Below, piece by piece: positions 1-10,123 of a stretch of 64,000 nucleotides of DNA; the stretch's first letter is position 1; each line of letters opens with the position of its first letter. The notes below the pieces were generated by a model, which ran no database searches, was not told where the DNA came from, and worked only from the letters and a program-made list of their open reading frames with translations. A program made the position numbers and the translations under genes. Source of the DNA: Deltaproteobacteria bacterium IMCC39524 (GTDB lineage Bacteria; Desulfobacterota; Desulfuromonadia; Desulfuromonadales; BM103); assembly GCA_029667085.1 (NCBI GenBank), contig JARUHJ010000001.1:1116001-1180000 (forward strand), in the 5' to 3' direction.

Positions 1-1073
1 AGGGCTGAGCGCATGTCATTCGCGTACCGGCTATCGTTCAGAACCCGGAGGGCTTCATCGGCCAAGTTCTGTGGCGTTGCCATATCCTGGATAAACTCGG
101 GCACAATCCGGTCCTCTGCAACAATGTTGGCCAAACCAGCATGATCAACCTTTATGAGGCGTTTGCCAATAGAGTAAGTAAGCGGCGACACCTTGTAAAA
201 AATCGCCATGGGCGTACCGACCAGCGCAATCTGCAAAGTCACCGTCCCTGAAACCGTTAAAATCGTGTCACAACTACTTGCGACATCATAGATTGTTGCG
301 TCATCAGACTCTATGAATGAAACCGGTAGTTCCGTGGGGAAACGAGACTGAATATCATCACGTGACAGGGTGTTGGCAACCGGCACCAGGAAATGTGCCT
401 CCGGTTCCTTATCGAAAATCAGTTGCGCCGACTCTACGAGTGTATCAAGCATATAGCGTAACTCGTTATGTCGACTGCCCGGGAAAAGGCCAACCACCTT
501 CTTGCCCTGAGCAATCTGCAGGCGGGGACGAAGGTTCTGACAGTTACCGGCCTCTTCGAATTCGTCCAGCAAGGGATGACCAACGTATTTGACCAGGATA
601 TCCTGACCGGCATAAAAAGCAGGCTCAAACGGGAATATGGCGGCAAGGGAGTCAACAACAGCAGCGATTTTCTTGACCCTGCCACGACGCCAGGCCCAGA
701 CTTGCGGACTGACGTAGTAAAGAACCGGGATACCGGCTTTTTTAGCCTGGCGAGCCAATCTCAAATTAAATTCGGGGAAATCTATCAGGACAAGAGCATC
801 AGGCTTGTTGCTGCCGTAGAACTCTCTCTTAAGCTTATTGAAAGCTTTCAATATCACAGGAAGATGACCAACTATTTCGACGATGCCCATGACTGCAAGT
901 TCTTCACCTGGAATCAGGATTTCGCAACCCTTCGCTGCCATATTCTTGCCGCCGACGCCAAAAAACTTTGTATCAGGCAGCTGAGCAGTAATAGCACTCA
1001 TCAATTTTGCACCATGTAAGTCTCCGGAGGCCTCTCCGGTGACAATCATGATACGCTTACTTGAGTCTCCCAC
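1..1073 (-). CDS. lpxB: Lipid-A-disaccharide synthase (C-terminus cut by window edge)
   Basis: Glycosyltransferase family 19 enzyme that joins UDP-2,3-diacylglucosamine and lipid X to form lipid A disaccharide on the inner face of the cytoplasmic membrane. Reading the minus strand gives an open frame of about 357 codons that runs off base 1; families are near 380 residues, so roughly 25 residues are missing. The N-terminus carries the family stretch IVTGEASGDLHGAKL and the middle has the LFPGSR motif typical of LpxB. I chose a GTG start at 1073 because AGGAAA lies 7 bases upstream and it gives the usual short lead before the TGEASGD motif; ATG at 1049 is the alternative. It follows lpxA after a 283-base gap filled by a repeat element. 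The identity is secure; the start is probable. Confidence 0.93.
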   Translation of the reverse strand, partial: MGDSSKRIMIVTGEASGDLHGAKLMSAITAQLPDTKFFGVGGKNMAAKGCEILIPGEELAVMGIVEIVGHLPVILKAFNKLKREFYGSNKPDALVLIDFPEFNLRLARQAKKAGIPVLYYVSPQVWAWRRGRVKKIAAVVDSLAAIFPFEPAFYAGQDILVKYVGHPLLDEFEEAGNCQNLRPRLQIAQGKKVVGLFPGSRHNELRYMLDTLVESAQLIFDKEPEAHFLVPVANTLSRDDIQSRFPTELPVSFIESDDATIYDVASSCDTILTVSGTVTLQIALVGTPMAIFYKVSPLTYSIGKRLIKVDHAGLANIVAEDRIVPEFIQDMATPQNLADEALRVLNDSRYANDMRSA

Positions 1074-1155
1074 TATTTACTTTCCTATGAGTGCCTTGGC
1101 AATAAATCGGTGAAGGCAAAAATAAAATTAACGTTTCTATAGCCTAAAAAACTAT

Positions 1156-1266
1156 TTAACACAAAGACGCAAAGGGGTAGAGAAAGCTCGCAAAGAAAAC
1201 AACTTCAAAAAGCGAGAGTGGTTTCCCTTTGCGCCTTTCTTGGCTTTTCTTAGCGTCTTTGCGTTG
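1156..1266. repeat. Intergenic A-B inverted-arm element, copy 1
   Basis: This 111-base element fills most of the lpxA-lpxB gap (1074-1356). The left arm (1156-1200) begins TTAACACAAAGACGCAAAG and ends CGCAAAGAAAAC. The right arm (1228-1266) is the complement of a second arm beginning AACGCAAAGACGCTAAGAA. The centre reads AACTTCAAAAAGCGAGAG, which is shared with the copy at 41825. A motif TTTGGGTTATAGG follows at 1318-1330, and its complement CTATAACCCAAA flanks other copies. No ORF is supported here. Confidence 0.8.
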
Positions 1267-1356
1267 GCCTTTTGATTTTAACTCTTACTGTTTTGGTGTA
1301 AAGACGTATTCCCTTTGTTTGGGTTATAGGTCCATAAATTAACCAAGACAGACGAA

Positions 1357-2127
1357 TCACCTTGCGATGCCACGTTGGCTCTCTTTGATAAACTTGACGA
1401 AATGATCTAACTCCGGAGTCGACTCAACTTCATCAGCAATTTTCTCCAGGGCTTCTTCCAGTCGCAGACCAGAACGAAAAATCAAACGGTAGGACTTCTT
1501 GATCCCCTTGATCGATTCCTCTGTGAACCCTCTTCTCTTAAGTCCGATCAGATTCAAACCAACGGTTTTTGCCCTGTCACCCTGCGCGATAGTATAGGGA
1601 GGCACATCCTGCGCGACCATTGCTCCACCACTGATCATGGTATGACAACCAATACGGCAAAACTGATGAACAGCGGAGAGCCCACCGAGGATCGCGTTTG
1701 ATTCAACCTCGATGTGACCTGCCAGGGTGGCACCATTGGCCAGGATGACGTGATCGTTAACGATACAGTCATGAGCAACGTGAGAGTAGGCCATAAACAG
1801 ATTGTCGTGACCGATCTTTGTAATGCCGCCACCCTCTTCCGTGCCACGGTTCAAAGTCGTAAATTCGCGGATCCGGTTACGGTCACCGATCTTCAGGTAA
1901 GTTTCCTGACCGGCATACTTGAGATCCTGCGGGTCTGCGCCGACAGAAGAGAACTGGAAGATCTTGTTGTCTGCCCCCAGTTCAGTCCAACCTTCAACAA
2001 CCACATGGCTGGCAATCGTGGTCCCCGCACCAATAACGACATGTTCACCAATCGTGCTGTAGGCGCCAATACTGACATTGTCGGCCAGTTGTGCGCCGGG
2101 ATGAATTATTGCAGTCGGGTGAATCAT
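1357..2127 (-). CDS. lpxA: Acyl-ACP--UDP-N-acetylglucosamine O-acyltransferase
   Basis: First enzyme of lipid A synthesis: it transfers a 3-hydroxyacyl chain from acyl-ACP to the 3-OH of UDP-GlcNAc in the cytosol. The 256-residue product (262 in E. coli) is built of left-handed beta-helix hexapeptide repeats from residue 1 (IHPTAIIHPGAQL) to about 190, followed by a helical C-terminal domain. The catalytic histidine is seen in FMAYSHVAHDC (H119, matching E. coli H125). It lies 9 bases downstream of fabZ in the lpxD-fabZ-lpxA order found across Gram-negative bacteria, so co-transcription is very likely. Confidence 0.97.
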   Translation of the reverse strand: MIHPTAIIHPGAQLADNVSIGAYSTIGEHVVIGAGTTIASHVVVEGWTELGADNKIFQFSSVGADPQDLKYAGQETYLKIGDRNRIREFTTLNRGTEEGGGITKIGHDNLFMAYSHVAHDCIVNDHVILANGATLAGHIEVESNAILGGLSAVHQFCRIGCHTMISGGAMVAQDVPPYTIAQGDRAKTVGLNLIGLKRRGFTEESIKGIKKSYRLIFRSGLRLEEALEKIADEVESTPELDHFVKFIKESQRGIAR

Positions 2128-2136
2128 AAATTCCCT

Positions 2137-2571
2137 TTATTTATCAGCGAAAGTTGCTTTAAGTTCAGCCTCGGCAACCAGTTTGCCGTCAACCATAGCA
2201 GTTCCTTTGAAGTTATAGATGCCTCGGCGGACCTTGAGCAATTCCAGCTCCAGAATCAGGACATCGCCGGGCAGAACCGGTTTACGAAACTTGGCTTTAT
2301 CAATCCCGACAAAATACGGCACCTGGTTCTCACCGACTTCTTTGGCAAGAATCGCATAGACGCCGCCGACCTGGGCCATAGCTTCGAGAATAAGCACTCC
2401 CGGCATAATGGGATGATCCGGGAAATGGCCCAGAAAACAGGGTTCATTGATGGTAACATTCTTCTTGCCAATGATGCGCTTGCCTGCCTCAAATTCAGTG
2501 ATCCGGTCCACGAGCAGGAAAGGGTAGCGGTGAGGCAGAATCTTCATAATGTCAAGTGTGTTCAGTTCCAT
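2137..2571 (-). CDS. fabZ: 3-hydroxyacyl-[acyl-carrier-protein] dehydratase
   Basis: Hot-dog fold dehydratase that removes water from 3-hydroxyacyl-ACP in fatty acid elongation. It draws on the same 3-hydroxyacyl pool as LpxA and LpxD, which explains its place between them. The 144-residue product shows [12 protein letters not shown] near the N-terminus and the active-site helix [20 protein letters not shown], with H49 and E63 as the catalytic pair. The ATG at 2571 lies 2 bases past the lpxD stop; a TTG at 2577, closer to the AAGGA, would add two residues. Function is secure; the start is uncertain by two codons. Confidence 0.96.
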   Translation of the reverse strand: MELNTLDIMKILPHRYPFLLVDRITEFEAGKRIIGKKNVTINEPCFLGHFPDHPIMPGVLILEAMAQVGGVYAILAKEVGENQVPYFVGIDKAKFRKPVLPGDVLILELELLKVRRGIYNFKGTAMVDGKLVAEAELKATFADK

Positions 2572-2573
2572 AA

Positions 2574-3635
2574 TCAACTATCTTCCTTTGCTAACTTGCT
2601 CTTCAGTTCAGCCATCTCTTTTTTGAGTTGTCTCAGCTCTTTGCGCATTTCTGGCAAATGTGGCATGGTCATGGTCGCTTTAAGCCAATCACGATGAGGC
2701 ATTGCCGGAACTCCGGCAAGCGTCTGGTCGCTGTCTTCATTATTAGAAATTCCACCCCGACCGGCCAAGGTCACATTATCACCCACCTTGACATGCCCAA
2801 CAACACCGGACTGGCCGCCAAAGGTACAATGTTTACCAATGGTCGTGCTTCCAGCGATTCCTACCTGAGAGACGATAATGGTGTCTTCACCGATCTGTAC
2901 ATTGTGAGCGATCTGTACAAGGTTATCAATCTTTACACCACGCGCGATTCGGGTAACACCCAAGGTCCCGCGATCGACGCAGGAGCAAGAGCCGATTTCA
3001 ACATCATCTTCGATGACAACATACCCGGCCTGGGGGATTTTGAAGTAACTTGAGCCGTCAGGGGCAAAACCGAAACCATCGGAGCCGACCACGGCTCCCG
3101 GTTGGAGGATGACGCGATCACCAAGAATACATTTCTCGCGCACCGTCACATTAGCGTGCAGAAGACAATCCTCACCAACAACCGTATCTTCACCTATCAC
3201 AACACCTGAAAGCAGTTGAGTCCCCTTACCTATTCTTGCGCCGGCAGAAACGACGGCACCGGGATAAATCGTGACGTTCTCGCCAAGGCTGGCATCGGAA
3301 TGGACATGAGCGCCGGTCATCACCCCCTGCCCCACATGAGTCGACACCTCAAAGAAGCTCAGGATCTTGGCAAAAGCAAGATAAGGGTTCTCGACCAGGA
3401 TCAGCGGTGTCGCCACGCTACCTCTCAAAGAAGGATGGGCAATGACCGCCGCTGCGTTGCAGTCGGCCAGCTTTTCCTTGTATTTTGGGTTCGCCAGAAA
3501 AGAAACCTGGTCTGGCCCGGCAAGATCAAGAGGAGCAACCCCGGAAACAGAAGTAGAGGGGTCGCCAGAGACGCACCCCCCTACCAGATCTGCCAGAACA
3601 GCCAGGGAGGTCGGTTCCCCGTGTTCAGCGTGCAT
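2574..3635 (-). CDS. lpxD: UDP-3-O-(3-hydroxyacyl)glucosamine N-acyltransferase
   Basis: Third enzyme of lipid A synthesis: it adds the N-linked 3-hydroxyacyl chain to UDP-3-O-acylglucosamine. The 353-residue product has an N-terminal uridine-binding domain (about 8-100), a hexapeptide beta-helix (about 105-310) with the family stretch [10 protein letters not shown], and a C-terminal helix rich in Lys and Glu. The catalytic histidine falls in QIAHNVQIG (H244). GGGA lies 10 bases before the ATG. It starts 5 bases after the skp stop. Confidence 0.97.
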   Translation of the reverse strand: MHAEHGEPTSLAVLADLVGGCVSGDPSTSVSGVAPLDLAGPDQVSFLANPKYKEKLADCNAAAVIAHPSLRGSVATPLILVENPYLAFAKILSFFEVSTHVGQGVMTGAHVHSDASLGENVTIYPGAVVSAGARIGKGTQLLSGVVIGEDTVVGEDCLLHANVTVREKCILGDRVILQPGAVVGSDGFGFAPDGSSYFKIPQAGYVVIEDDVEIGSCSCVDRGTLGVTRIARGVKIDNLVQIAHNVQIGEDTIIVSQVGIAGSTTIGKHCTFGGQSGVVGHVKVGDNVTLAGRGGISNNEDSDQTLAGVPAMPHRDWLKATMTMPHLPEMRKELRQLKKEMAELKSKLAKEDS

Positions 3636-3640
3636 AATAA

Positions 3641-4156
3641 TTAGTTCCCTTGTTTATCAAAAGCCTTGATCACAGAGTCAGTAATATCGATACTTTCATC
3701 GGCATAGACAATGGAGCTCTCGGTTTTTTCAAGGACCATCAGGTAGCCATCGCTCTTACCGACCTCCTGGACAACCTTGAGGAGTTTCTCAAGGATTTTC
3801 CTGGTCAGATCGGCGTCCGTCTGTTGCAGTGTCTCCTGGATATCCTTGGTGAAGCGTTGGTAATCCTTGACCTTCTGCTGGTAATCACGTTCTTTGGCGT
3901 TGCGGGCTTCTTCTGAAAGGAGCATCGCCTGCTTTTCCAGCTCTTCCTTAAGCTTTTTCAGTTCTTCCTGACGTTGCTGTACTTCAGCATCATAGCCCTG
4001 CACCTCGGTTTTGATTTTCTCTTTAGCTTCTTTACCTGCAGAGGAAAGGTTCAAAGCCTTCTGCAGATCCACATAAGCTATCTTCTGGGCCTGTGCCATC
4101 ACAGGGGAAGCAACCAGACCGAAACAAAACAACATCAAAACGACAAACTGCTTCAT
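3641..4156 (-). CDS. skp: Periplasmic OmpH/Skp family chaperone
   Basis: Periplasmic holdase that keeps unfolded outer-membrane proteins soluble on the way to BamA. The product is 171 residues with a signal peptide (about 1-23, ending SPVMAQA). After the conserved [11 protein letters not shown] start of the mature protein comes a long charged helix (about 45-130) expected to form the coiled-coil tentacles. Size, layout and place directly downstream of bamA are as in most Proteobacteria. The identity rests on family layout rather than catalytic residues, as this is a chaperone. Confidence 0.93.
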   Translation of the reverse strand: MKQFVVLMLFCFGLVASPVMAQAQKIAYVDLQKALNLSSAGKEAKEKIKTEVQGYDAEVQQRQEELKKLKEELEKQAMLLSEEARNAKERDYQQKVKDYQRFTKDIQETLQQTDADLTRKILEKLLKVVQEVGKSDGYLMVLEKTESSIVYADESIDITDSVIKAFDKQGN

Positions 4157-4191
4157 GCATAATCTCCTTGAAAAAATATCTACTGTAAGTT

Positions 4192-6456
4192 TTAGAAAAA
4201 GCGGCCAATCATAAAATCAAATTTGCCCTTGGACTCATAATCCCTGGCGTCGAGGTTATAGCCGTACTCGAAACGCATCGGGCCCATAGGGCTCAGCCAA
4301 CGAATTCCAGCACCAGCACTATAACGCCAGGAAGAGAAAGCCTCGTCATCTTCACCCCAGAAATCCTCGGAATTCCAGGTATTGCCGACGTCAAAGAAGG
4401 TCACACCCTTGAGGCCGAGGTCTTTAACCAACGGGAAGATATACTCGAAATTAAAGTAAGCTTCCGTATCACCACCGATAAAATCACCAAATTCATCACG
4501 CGGCCCAACTTCACGGGATTCAAAACCGCGAAGGGAGTAAATCCCGCCGAGGAAGAATCTTTCATCAATCGGCACTTCCTCACTATCGCCGTTTAAGGCA
4601 TGAACATAACCAAGCTGTCCATGGGCCGAGAAGACCGTATCCCACCTCCATGGCCAGAAATGACGGCTGTCCAGAATATACTTACTGAACTTTTCCGTAC
4701 CGCCAACGCCGGCAAACTCCCAGGTCGCGCTCAAGTCCGTACCAGAGGACGGATCCAGACGATTATCCGTTGTATTGTAGGTATACGTCGTTGTAACAGA
4801 ACTGAGAGTGGAGGTCCCTTCCTGGTCCTTAATTGTTTGTGATGCGAAAAAATCCACATCATAAATTTCTTTGTTTTCAAAACGATAGGTGACCAGGACC
4901 CTGGAATACTCGCCAACCGGGTGACCCGCTTTAATCGCAAAGCCCGTGGCATCACGGCTGAAATCCGACCATTCTCGCTCAGTCTGATAAATTTCACCAC
5001 CAAGCGTCCAACGGGTATCTAGAAAATAGGGATCCGTAAGGCCGAGCTGATAAGTCGTGCTTTCGCTACCAAGAGACGCCGCAAGGTTCAACCTCCAGCC
5101 CCGCCCAAGGAAGTTTTCCTGGGTTATGGAACCCTGGCCGACAAGACCATCGACCGACGAATAACCGGCACCGACACTGAAGGTTCCGGTTGAGCGCTCC
5201 TCAACCTTGACATCAACGTTCATCAGGCTGTCGTCGGAACCGGCGCTGGTGCCAACATCCACGGCCTCGAAAAAACCGAGGTTATTGATTCGAGCCTTGC
5301 TGCGTTTCAGGTTGGTTGCGTTGAACAGATCACCCTCAACAATTTTCATTTCGCGACGGATAACCTTGTCGCGCGTCTTGGTGTTACCGGTAATGTTGAT
5401 ACGTTCAACCGAGACTTGCGGGCCCTGCTCGATATCAAGCATCATGTCGATCAGCTTGCTTTCATCATTGGCGCGCGTTAAAGGCGACACGTTCGCATAG
5501 GCGTAGCCCTGGTCCGCATAGACATCAGTGACAACCTCAACCCCCTTGCGCAATTGACCTCGAGAGAAAACATCGCCAGGATTCAACCCTACCAGAGCCA
5601 GGAGATCCTCCTTGTCCCGCGTCAAATCGCCCTGAGCGTCAACAGTGCCCATCCGGTACTGAGGTCCTTCATCAATATTAATAAGCAGCAGCATGTGTTT
5701 ATCATTATCGACCAGAGAGATAACCGGTTCGCGAACCTTCACACGGACGTAACCTTCATCAAAATAAAGGTCAGCAATTCTTTCAAGGTCCTGCTTCAAC
5801 ATAAGTTCGTTGTAATTGCCGCGATCCGTTATCCAGGAAAAGATCCATTTCTCCTTGGTATCCATCGCAGCCCTGATATCGCCTTCATCAAAGACCGTAT
5901 TTCCATCGAAACGAATATCCTTGATGCGAACGATATCCCCCTCCTTGATGCGGAAGGTAACCAGCGTTTCATTCTTCTCATTAACATGGCTATCGGCAGT
6001 GATTTCCGCTGCGTAATAGCCTTCCATGATATAGGCGACTTTAATCTGTTCGACACTGTTGTTAACTTCAAACGGATCGTAGATATCAGGGACCTTAACA
6101 GTGATGACTTCACGTAATTTTTCCGTGGTGAGTTTTTCATTGCCTTCGAAACGTACATTACGCACCAGGGGACGCTCTTGCACAAGGAATGTCAACACGG
6201 ATGAGCCAGCCTCTCCAGAAACATCAGAAGTGATATCAGAGAAGCGTTCCATCTTGTAAATATCGCCCATAGCGGCGTCGATATCAGCAGGAGTGACTTT
6301 TTGGCCCGGCTTGATGCTCACTGCATTCAAGATATCATCAGTCTTCACGCGCTGATTCCCTTTAACCTGAACATCTGCGAGAAAAAACTCCTCTGCAGCC
6401 CAGGCAGGAAAAGCCAGTGAAAGGCAGACCAGTAATGCAAGAGCCCTCTTCATCAT
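4192..6456 (-). CDS. bamA: Outer-membrane protein assembly factor BamA
   Basis: Central channel of the BAM machine that inserts beta-barrel proteins in the outer membrane. The product has a signal peptide (MMKRALALLVCLSLAFPAWA), five POTRA domains (about residues 22-420), and a 16-strand Omp85 barrel ending in a C-terminal Phe, with the family motif GIRWLSPMGPMRFEYG near the end. I placed the start at 6456 because GGAG sits 10 bases upstream and the signal peptide then starts cleanly; an upstream ATG at 6477 would add seven residues. It lies between lolD and skp. Confidence 0.96.
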   Translation of the reverse strand: MMKRALALLVCLSLAFPAWAAEEFFLADVQVKGNQRVKTDDILNAVSIKPGQKVTPADIDAAMGDIYKMERFSDITSDVSGEAGSSVLTFLVQERPLVRNVRFEGNEKLTTEKLREVITVKVPDIYDPFEVNNSVEQIKVAYIMEGYYAAEITADSHVNEKNETLVTFRIKEGDIVRIKDIRFDGNTVFDEGDIRAAMDTKEKWIFSWITDRGNYNELMLKQDLERIADLYFDEGYVRVKVREPVISLVDNDKHMLLLINIDEGPQYRMGTVDAQGDLTRDKEDLLALVGLNPGDVFSRGQLRKGVEVVTDVYADQGYAYANVSPLTRANDESKLIDMMLDIEQGPQVSVERINITGNTKTRDKVIRREMKIVEGDLFNATNLKRSKARINNLGFFEAVDVGTSAGSDDSLMNVDVKVEERSTGTFSVGAGYSSVDGLVGQGSITQENFLGRGWRLNLAASLGSESTTYQLGLTDPYFLDTRWTLGGEIYQTEREWSDFSRDATGFAIKAGHPVGEYSRVLVTYRFENKEIYDVDFFASQTIKDQEGTSTLSSVTTTYTYNTTDNRLDPSSGTDLSATWEFAGVGGTEKFSKYILDSRHFWPWRWDTVFSAHGQLGYVHALNGDSEEVPIDERFFLGGIYSLRGFESREVGPRDEFGDFIGGDTEAYFNFEYIFPLVKDLGLKGVTFFDVGNTWNSEDFWGEDDEAFSSWRYSAGAGIRWLSPMGPMRFEYGYNLDARDYESKGKFDFMIGRFF

Positions 6457-6579
6457 ATCAATTTTACTCCAAATCATGCTAACAGGTTAAAAATCGCGTC
6501 ATTATAAGGAATTGCCGGAAGAAGGTAAACCATAAAGTCGCCTTGATCGCCCTGCAAAAGAAGCCTTTTGTCACTGGCT

Positions 6580-7245
6580 TCAGGTCTTCAAGCAGCCATC
6601 TTCCATATGCACGACCCGATCCATATGTCCCGCAACTTTTTCGCTATGGGTCACAACCACGATCGTCAGATCGCGTTCGTCGTGCAAACGGTCAAGCAGA
6701 GCCAGGATCTCATCAGAGGTCGCGCTGTCGAGATTGCCCGTCGGTTCATCCGCCAAAAGCAATTTTGGCGACATGATCAGAGAGCGTGCAATAGCAACCC
6801 GCTGCTGCTCTCCACCCGAGAGTTGTCCCGGCTTATGGTCAAGGCGATGATCAAGACCAACAGCCTTAAGAATTTCAATCGCACGTAACTCGGCGTCCTT
6901 CACCGAGGAGCGTCCGATCAAGGCGGGCATCATGACATTTTCCAGGGCATTGAACTCGGGCAACAGTTGATGAAACTGGAAAACAAAGCCTATGGAACGG
7001 TTTCTAAAGTCATCCAGTTCATGGGCTGTGTAACGAAAAATATCCTTCTCGGCAAAGCAAACAGAGCCGCTGGTTGGACGATCCAGCCCCCCGAGCAGAT
7101 GCATCAGAGTGGTTTTGCCCGCGCCGGAGGCTCCAACGACAGCGATGCGTTCGCCCACACGTATATCGAGGTCAACGTTCTTCAGAACATCGATTCTGCC
7201 ACGATCCGTAAGAAAGCTTTTTGAAAGTTCACGAACAGCAATCAT
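6580..7245 (-). CDS. lolD: Lipoprotein-releasing ABC transporter ATPase LolD
   Basis: ATPase of the LolCDE complex that extracts outer-membrane lipoproteins from the inner membrane and hands them to LolA. All ABC motifs are present in the 221-residue product: Walker A GASGAGKT (38-45), signature LSGGEQQR (142-149) and Walker B LLLADEP (162-168) followed by TGNLD, which is characteristic of the LolD/MacB/FtsE branch. The membrane partner gene lies 9 bases upstream. Confidence 0.95.
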   Translation of the reverse strand: MIAVRELSKSFLTDRGRIDVLKNVDLDIRVGERIAVVGASGAGKTTLMHLLGGLDRPTSGSVCFAEKDIFRYTAHELDDFRNRSIGFVFQFHQLLPEFNALENVMMPALIGRSSVKDAELRAIEILKAVGLDHRLDHKPGQLSGGEQQRVAIARSLIMSPKLLLADEPTGNLDSATSDEILALLDRLHDERDLTIVVVTHSEKVAGHMDRVVHMEDGCLKT

Positions 7246-7254
7246 GACATCAAC

Positions 7255-8508
7255 CTATTCATAGCGCAGAGCTTCGGCAGGATCCATCTTGGCCGCCCGC
7301 CAAGCGGGATAGATGGTCGCAATCAGAGAGATAGACATGGCCACGACAACGACGGCAACAACATCGCCCGTGTTAACAACCGAGGGGAAATGGTCCATGC
7401 CGTACACACTCTGATCAAAGATTTTAACATTAAGCAGGTTTTCCAGGCCCTTGATGAGAGGGTCGGCGTTCTTGGCCAGCAACAGTCCGAGGCCGGTACC
7501 GAGGAGGGTGCCCAAAGTACCGATGATCAAGCCCTCGAAAACAAAAATCTGCATGATGCTGCGAGACGTTGCGCCCATGGAGCGCAGAATGGCAATATCA
7601 CGATGCTTTTCCATCACCACCATGATCAGCGTCGTCGCGATGTTAAAAGCGGCAACCAATACGATGATGCCAAGCACGATGAACAGACCAAGCTTCTCCA
7701 GTTTGAGTGCGGAGAGGAAGGAGCCGAACATGTCCTCCCATGAACGGACAGAGTGCGGGAACCCGAATTCCTGACGAAGGCTGCTGGCAACAGGAGCCGC
7801 CTGGTCAAAGCTGTCGACCTCCACTTCAACGCCGGTCACACCTTCGTTGAGATCGAAGAAGTGCTGTGCTTCTGTGAGATCGATGTAGGCGAAATAGGCA
7901 TCAATAAAGCCCCCACGCTGCTTAAAGATACCGACTATTTTGAACGGCTTCATCTTCGGGATCATTCCAAAAGGCGTAATCGTGAACATCGGCGGGATAA
8001 CATTAATGGAGTCACCAACGGCAACCCCCAATGTCGTAGCGGTATCCAGGCCAATCAAAATCCCCGGCTGCGCTTCCTCAGAATCGTACAGAAGGGTCTC
8101 AATTTCACCGCCAGATTCAGTCAAAAAACTCTGACGAAAGATTTTATTCTGTCGTTCAACGCCTTTAACATTGACAGCAGCAACATTCCGCCGCGAAAGC
8201 AGCATGGCTTCCTTGCTGACAAAAGGAGACGCATTCAAAACATGAGGAGAGGCAGCCTTCGCCGCCGCGACAACCGCATCAGAATCGGTCAGGCTCTCTC
8301 CATGCTTCTGCACCAAAACATGCGGTATATTACCGAGAATCTGCTGCCTGACACCATCGTGGAAGCCTGTCATAACAGCAAGGACCACGATCAGCGCAGC
8401 AACGCCAAGCGTAATGCCGATAATCGAGATAAACGAGATCACCGAGATAAACGTCTGTTTACGTTTGGCGCGCAGGTAACGCAGGCTGACAAAGAGTTCG
8501 TAGTTCAT
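7255..8508 (-). CDS. lolC: Lipoprotein-releasing ABC transporter permease LolC/LolE
   Basis: Membrane subunit of the lipoprotein-release transporter. The 417-residue product has one N-terminal membrane segment (about 20-48), a large periplasmic MacB-like domain (50-270), and three C-terminal membrane segments (about 275-300, 325-350, 380-400), the FtsX/LolC layout. It starts with the typical YELFVSLRYLRAKRKQ. Only one permease gene is present, so it probably works as a homodimer (the LolF type known from bacteria lacking separate lolC and lolE). The choice of LolC over LolE as a name is a convention here. Confidence 0.92.
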   Translation of the reverse strand: MNYELFVSLRYLRAKRKQTFISVISFISIIGITLGVAALIVVLAVMTGFHDGVRQQILGNIPHVLVQKHGESLTDSDAVVAAAKAASPHVLNASPFVSKEAMLLSRRNVAAVNVKGVERQNKIFRQSFLTESGGEIETLLYDSEEAQPGILIGLDTATTLGVAVGDSINVIPPMFTITPFGMIPKMKPFKIVGIFKQRGGFIDAYFAYIDLTEAQHFFDLNEGVTGVEVEVDSFDQAAPVASSLRQEFGFPHSVRSWEDMFGSFLSALKLEKLGLFIVLGIIVLVAAFNIATTLIMVVMEKHRDIAILRSMGATSRSIMQIFVFEGLIIGTLGTLLGTGLGLLLAKNADPLIKGLENLLNVKIFDQSVYGMDHFPSVVNTGDVVAVVVVAMSISLIATIYPAWRAAKMDPAEALRYE

Positions 8509-8517
8509 TTAAAATCA

Positions 8518-8596
8518 GGAACGAGGTACGAGGCCCGAGGTTTGGGGAGATCAAAAGCTGGCTCTTCCCCATTCTTCGCGACCCGCGCCTGGGTCC
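8518..8596. repeat. Heptamer-arm inverted element between lysS and lolC
   Basis: The left arm (8518-8547) steps in sevens: GGAACGA, GGTACGA, GGCCCGA, GGTTTGG. The right arm (8565-8596), read on the other strand, also steps in sevens: GGACCCA, GGCGCGG, GTCGCGA, AGAATGG. It fills the gap between the lysS stop and the lolC start, and its right end includes the first base of the lysS stop codon. The periodicity is seen directly; any function is unknown. Confidence 0.65.
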
Positions 8597-10098
8597 TATC
8601 CTTTCGACTCCGGTCGCATCTGTGGAAAGAGGATAACATCTCGAATTGACTGGGAATTTGTCAACAACATCACCAGGCGATCAATGCCGATCCCCTCACC
8701 TGCGGTTGGCGGCAAACCGTACTCAAGCGCGCGGATGTAATCTTCATCCATGGCGTGAGCTTCTTCATCACCGGCTTCTTTCTCAACCAACTGCTTAACA
8801 AAACGTTCACGCTGGTCGTCAGGGTCATTTAACTCGGAGAACGCGTTTGCAAGCTCACGGCCGACGACAAAGAGTTCAAAGCGATCGACCACGTTCTCAT
8901 CCTGATCGTTCTTGCGTGAAAGGGGAGACACCTCCGTGGGATACTGGGTAATAAAGGTTGGTTGCCAGAGTTCGGGTTCGGCAACAGCATCAAAGACCTC
9001 TGTCAACAGCTTGCCGTAGCCGATTTTCTTGTCGAGTTCCAGTCCCAGTTTATCTGCATAAGACAGCAGTTTGTCACGATCGTCAACATCAGCCTCACTG
9101 ATATCACCGTATTTGACGACTGATTCGCGTACGGTCAGGCGCTGCCAGGGACGGCTCAAATCGACCTCACGTTCGCCATACATGAATTTCAGGCGACCGA
9201 CCACCTGTTCCGCAACATGGCAGATCAACTCTTCGGTCAGCTCCATGAGGTCTTCGTAGGTCGCATAGGCCTGGTAGAACTCCATCATGGTAAATTCAGG
9301 ATTGTGCTGGATAGAGATCCCCTCGTTACGGAAGTTACGGTTGATCTCAAAGACACGCTCGAAACCGCCAACGACCAGGCGTTTGAGGTAAAGCTCTGGA
9401 GCAATGCGCAGGAAAAGATCCATCTTTAAAGTGTTATGATGAGTAATAAACGGCTTGGCCGTTGCTCCGCCGGCGATCGGCTGCATCATCGGCGTTTCAA
9501 CTTCGAGGTAATCGTTGTTGACCATGTAATCACGGATCAAGGAGATGATCTGGCTGCGCTTGCGAAAAACCTCTCGCACATCAGGGTTCACCATCAGGTC
9601 AAGATAGCGTTGGCGATAGCGGGTTTCCACGTCGGTCAGGCCATGCCATTTTTCCGGTAGGGGTAACAACGACTTGGTCAAAAGCAGAATCGACTCGGCA
9701 CGCAAAGAAAGTTCATCGGTTTTAGTTCGAAACGGGCGCCCTTTAATGCCAACGATGTCACCAAGATCGAACTTGCGAAAAAGCTCAAAGCTCTCTTCAC
9801 CGACGAGGCTTTTAGCAACATAAACCTGAAGTCGACCAGTGCGGTCCTGAATCTGAATAAATGCGGCTTTGCCAAAATCACGCTTCGCCATAATTCGACC
9901 GGCGATCTGATAGGTTGCTTCAAGCCCCTCCAGGGCCGCAGCATCATGCTCTGCATGAGCCGTGCGCACCTCGCCTGCCGTGGTATCGGTCACAAAACCA
10001 TTGGCAAACGGATTGTGCCCCTGTTCGCGAAGGTCCTTGAGTTTCGTGCGCCGTTGGGCAATAACTTCGTTGCTACCTACTTCTTCCTCTACCGCCAT
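8596..10098 (-). CDS. lysS: Lysyl-tRNA synthetase, class II
   Basis: Charges tRNA-Lys with lysine. The 500-residue product has an N-terminal OB-fold anticodon-binding domain (about 60-165, with [19 protein letters not shown]) and a class II catalytic core. Motif 2 is seen as [20 protein letters not shown] and motif 3 as [14 protein letters not shown]. Length is normal. It is preceded by a 98-base heptamer array in what should be its 5' leader, and by prfB further upstream, the prfB-lysS neighbourhood common in Proteobacteria. Confidence 0.97.
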   Translation of the reverse strand: MAVEEEVGSNEVIAQRRTKLKDLREQGHNPFANGFVTDTTAGEVRTAHAEHDAAALEGLEATYQIAGRIMAKRDFGKAAFIQIQDRTGRLQVYVAKSLVGEESFELFRKFDLGDIVGIKGRPFRTKTDELSLRAESILLLTKSLLPLPEKWHGLTDVETRYRQRYLDLMVNPDVREVFRKRSQIISLIRDYMVNNDYLEVETPMMQPIAGGATAKPFITHHNTLKMDLFLRIAPELYLKRLVVGGFERVFEINRNFRNEGISIQHNPEFTMMEFYQAYATYEDLMELTEELICHVAEQVVGRLKFMYGEREVDLSRPWQRLTVRESVVKYGDISEADVDDRDKLLSYADKLGLELDKKIGYGKLLTEVFDAVAEPELWQPTFITQYPTEVSPLSRKNDQDENVVDRFELFVVGRELANAFSELNDPDDQRERFVKQLVEKEAGDEEAHAMDEDYIRALEYGLPPTAGEGIGIDRLVMLLTNSQSIRDVILFPQMRPESKG

Positions 10099-10123
10099 AA
10101 TGTCTTTCCTTAGCTTATATATT

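Noticed and set aside
468-1019. Plus-strand frame of 183 codons at the left end
   Set aside because: It is opposite lpxB, which is recognisable by motif and continuous across the region.
1714-2697. Long plus-strand frame of 327 codons opposite lpxA, fabZ and lpxD
   Set aside because: It spans parts of three conserved genes on the other strand and gives no familiar protein.
7753-8649. Plus-strand frame of 298 codons opposite lolC and the end of lysS
   Set aside because: Composition is Arg/Asn/His-rich without domains; it crosses the heptamer element and the 3' end of lysS. It is a shadow of lolC.
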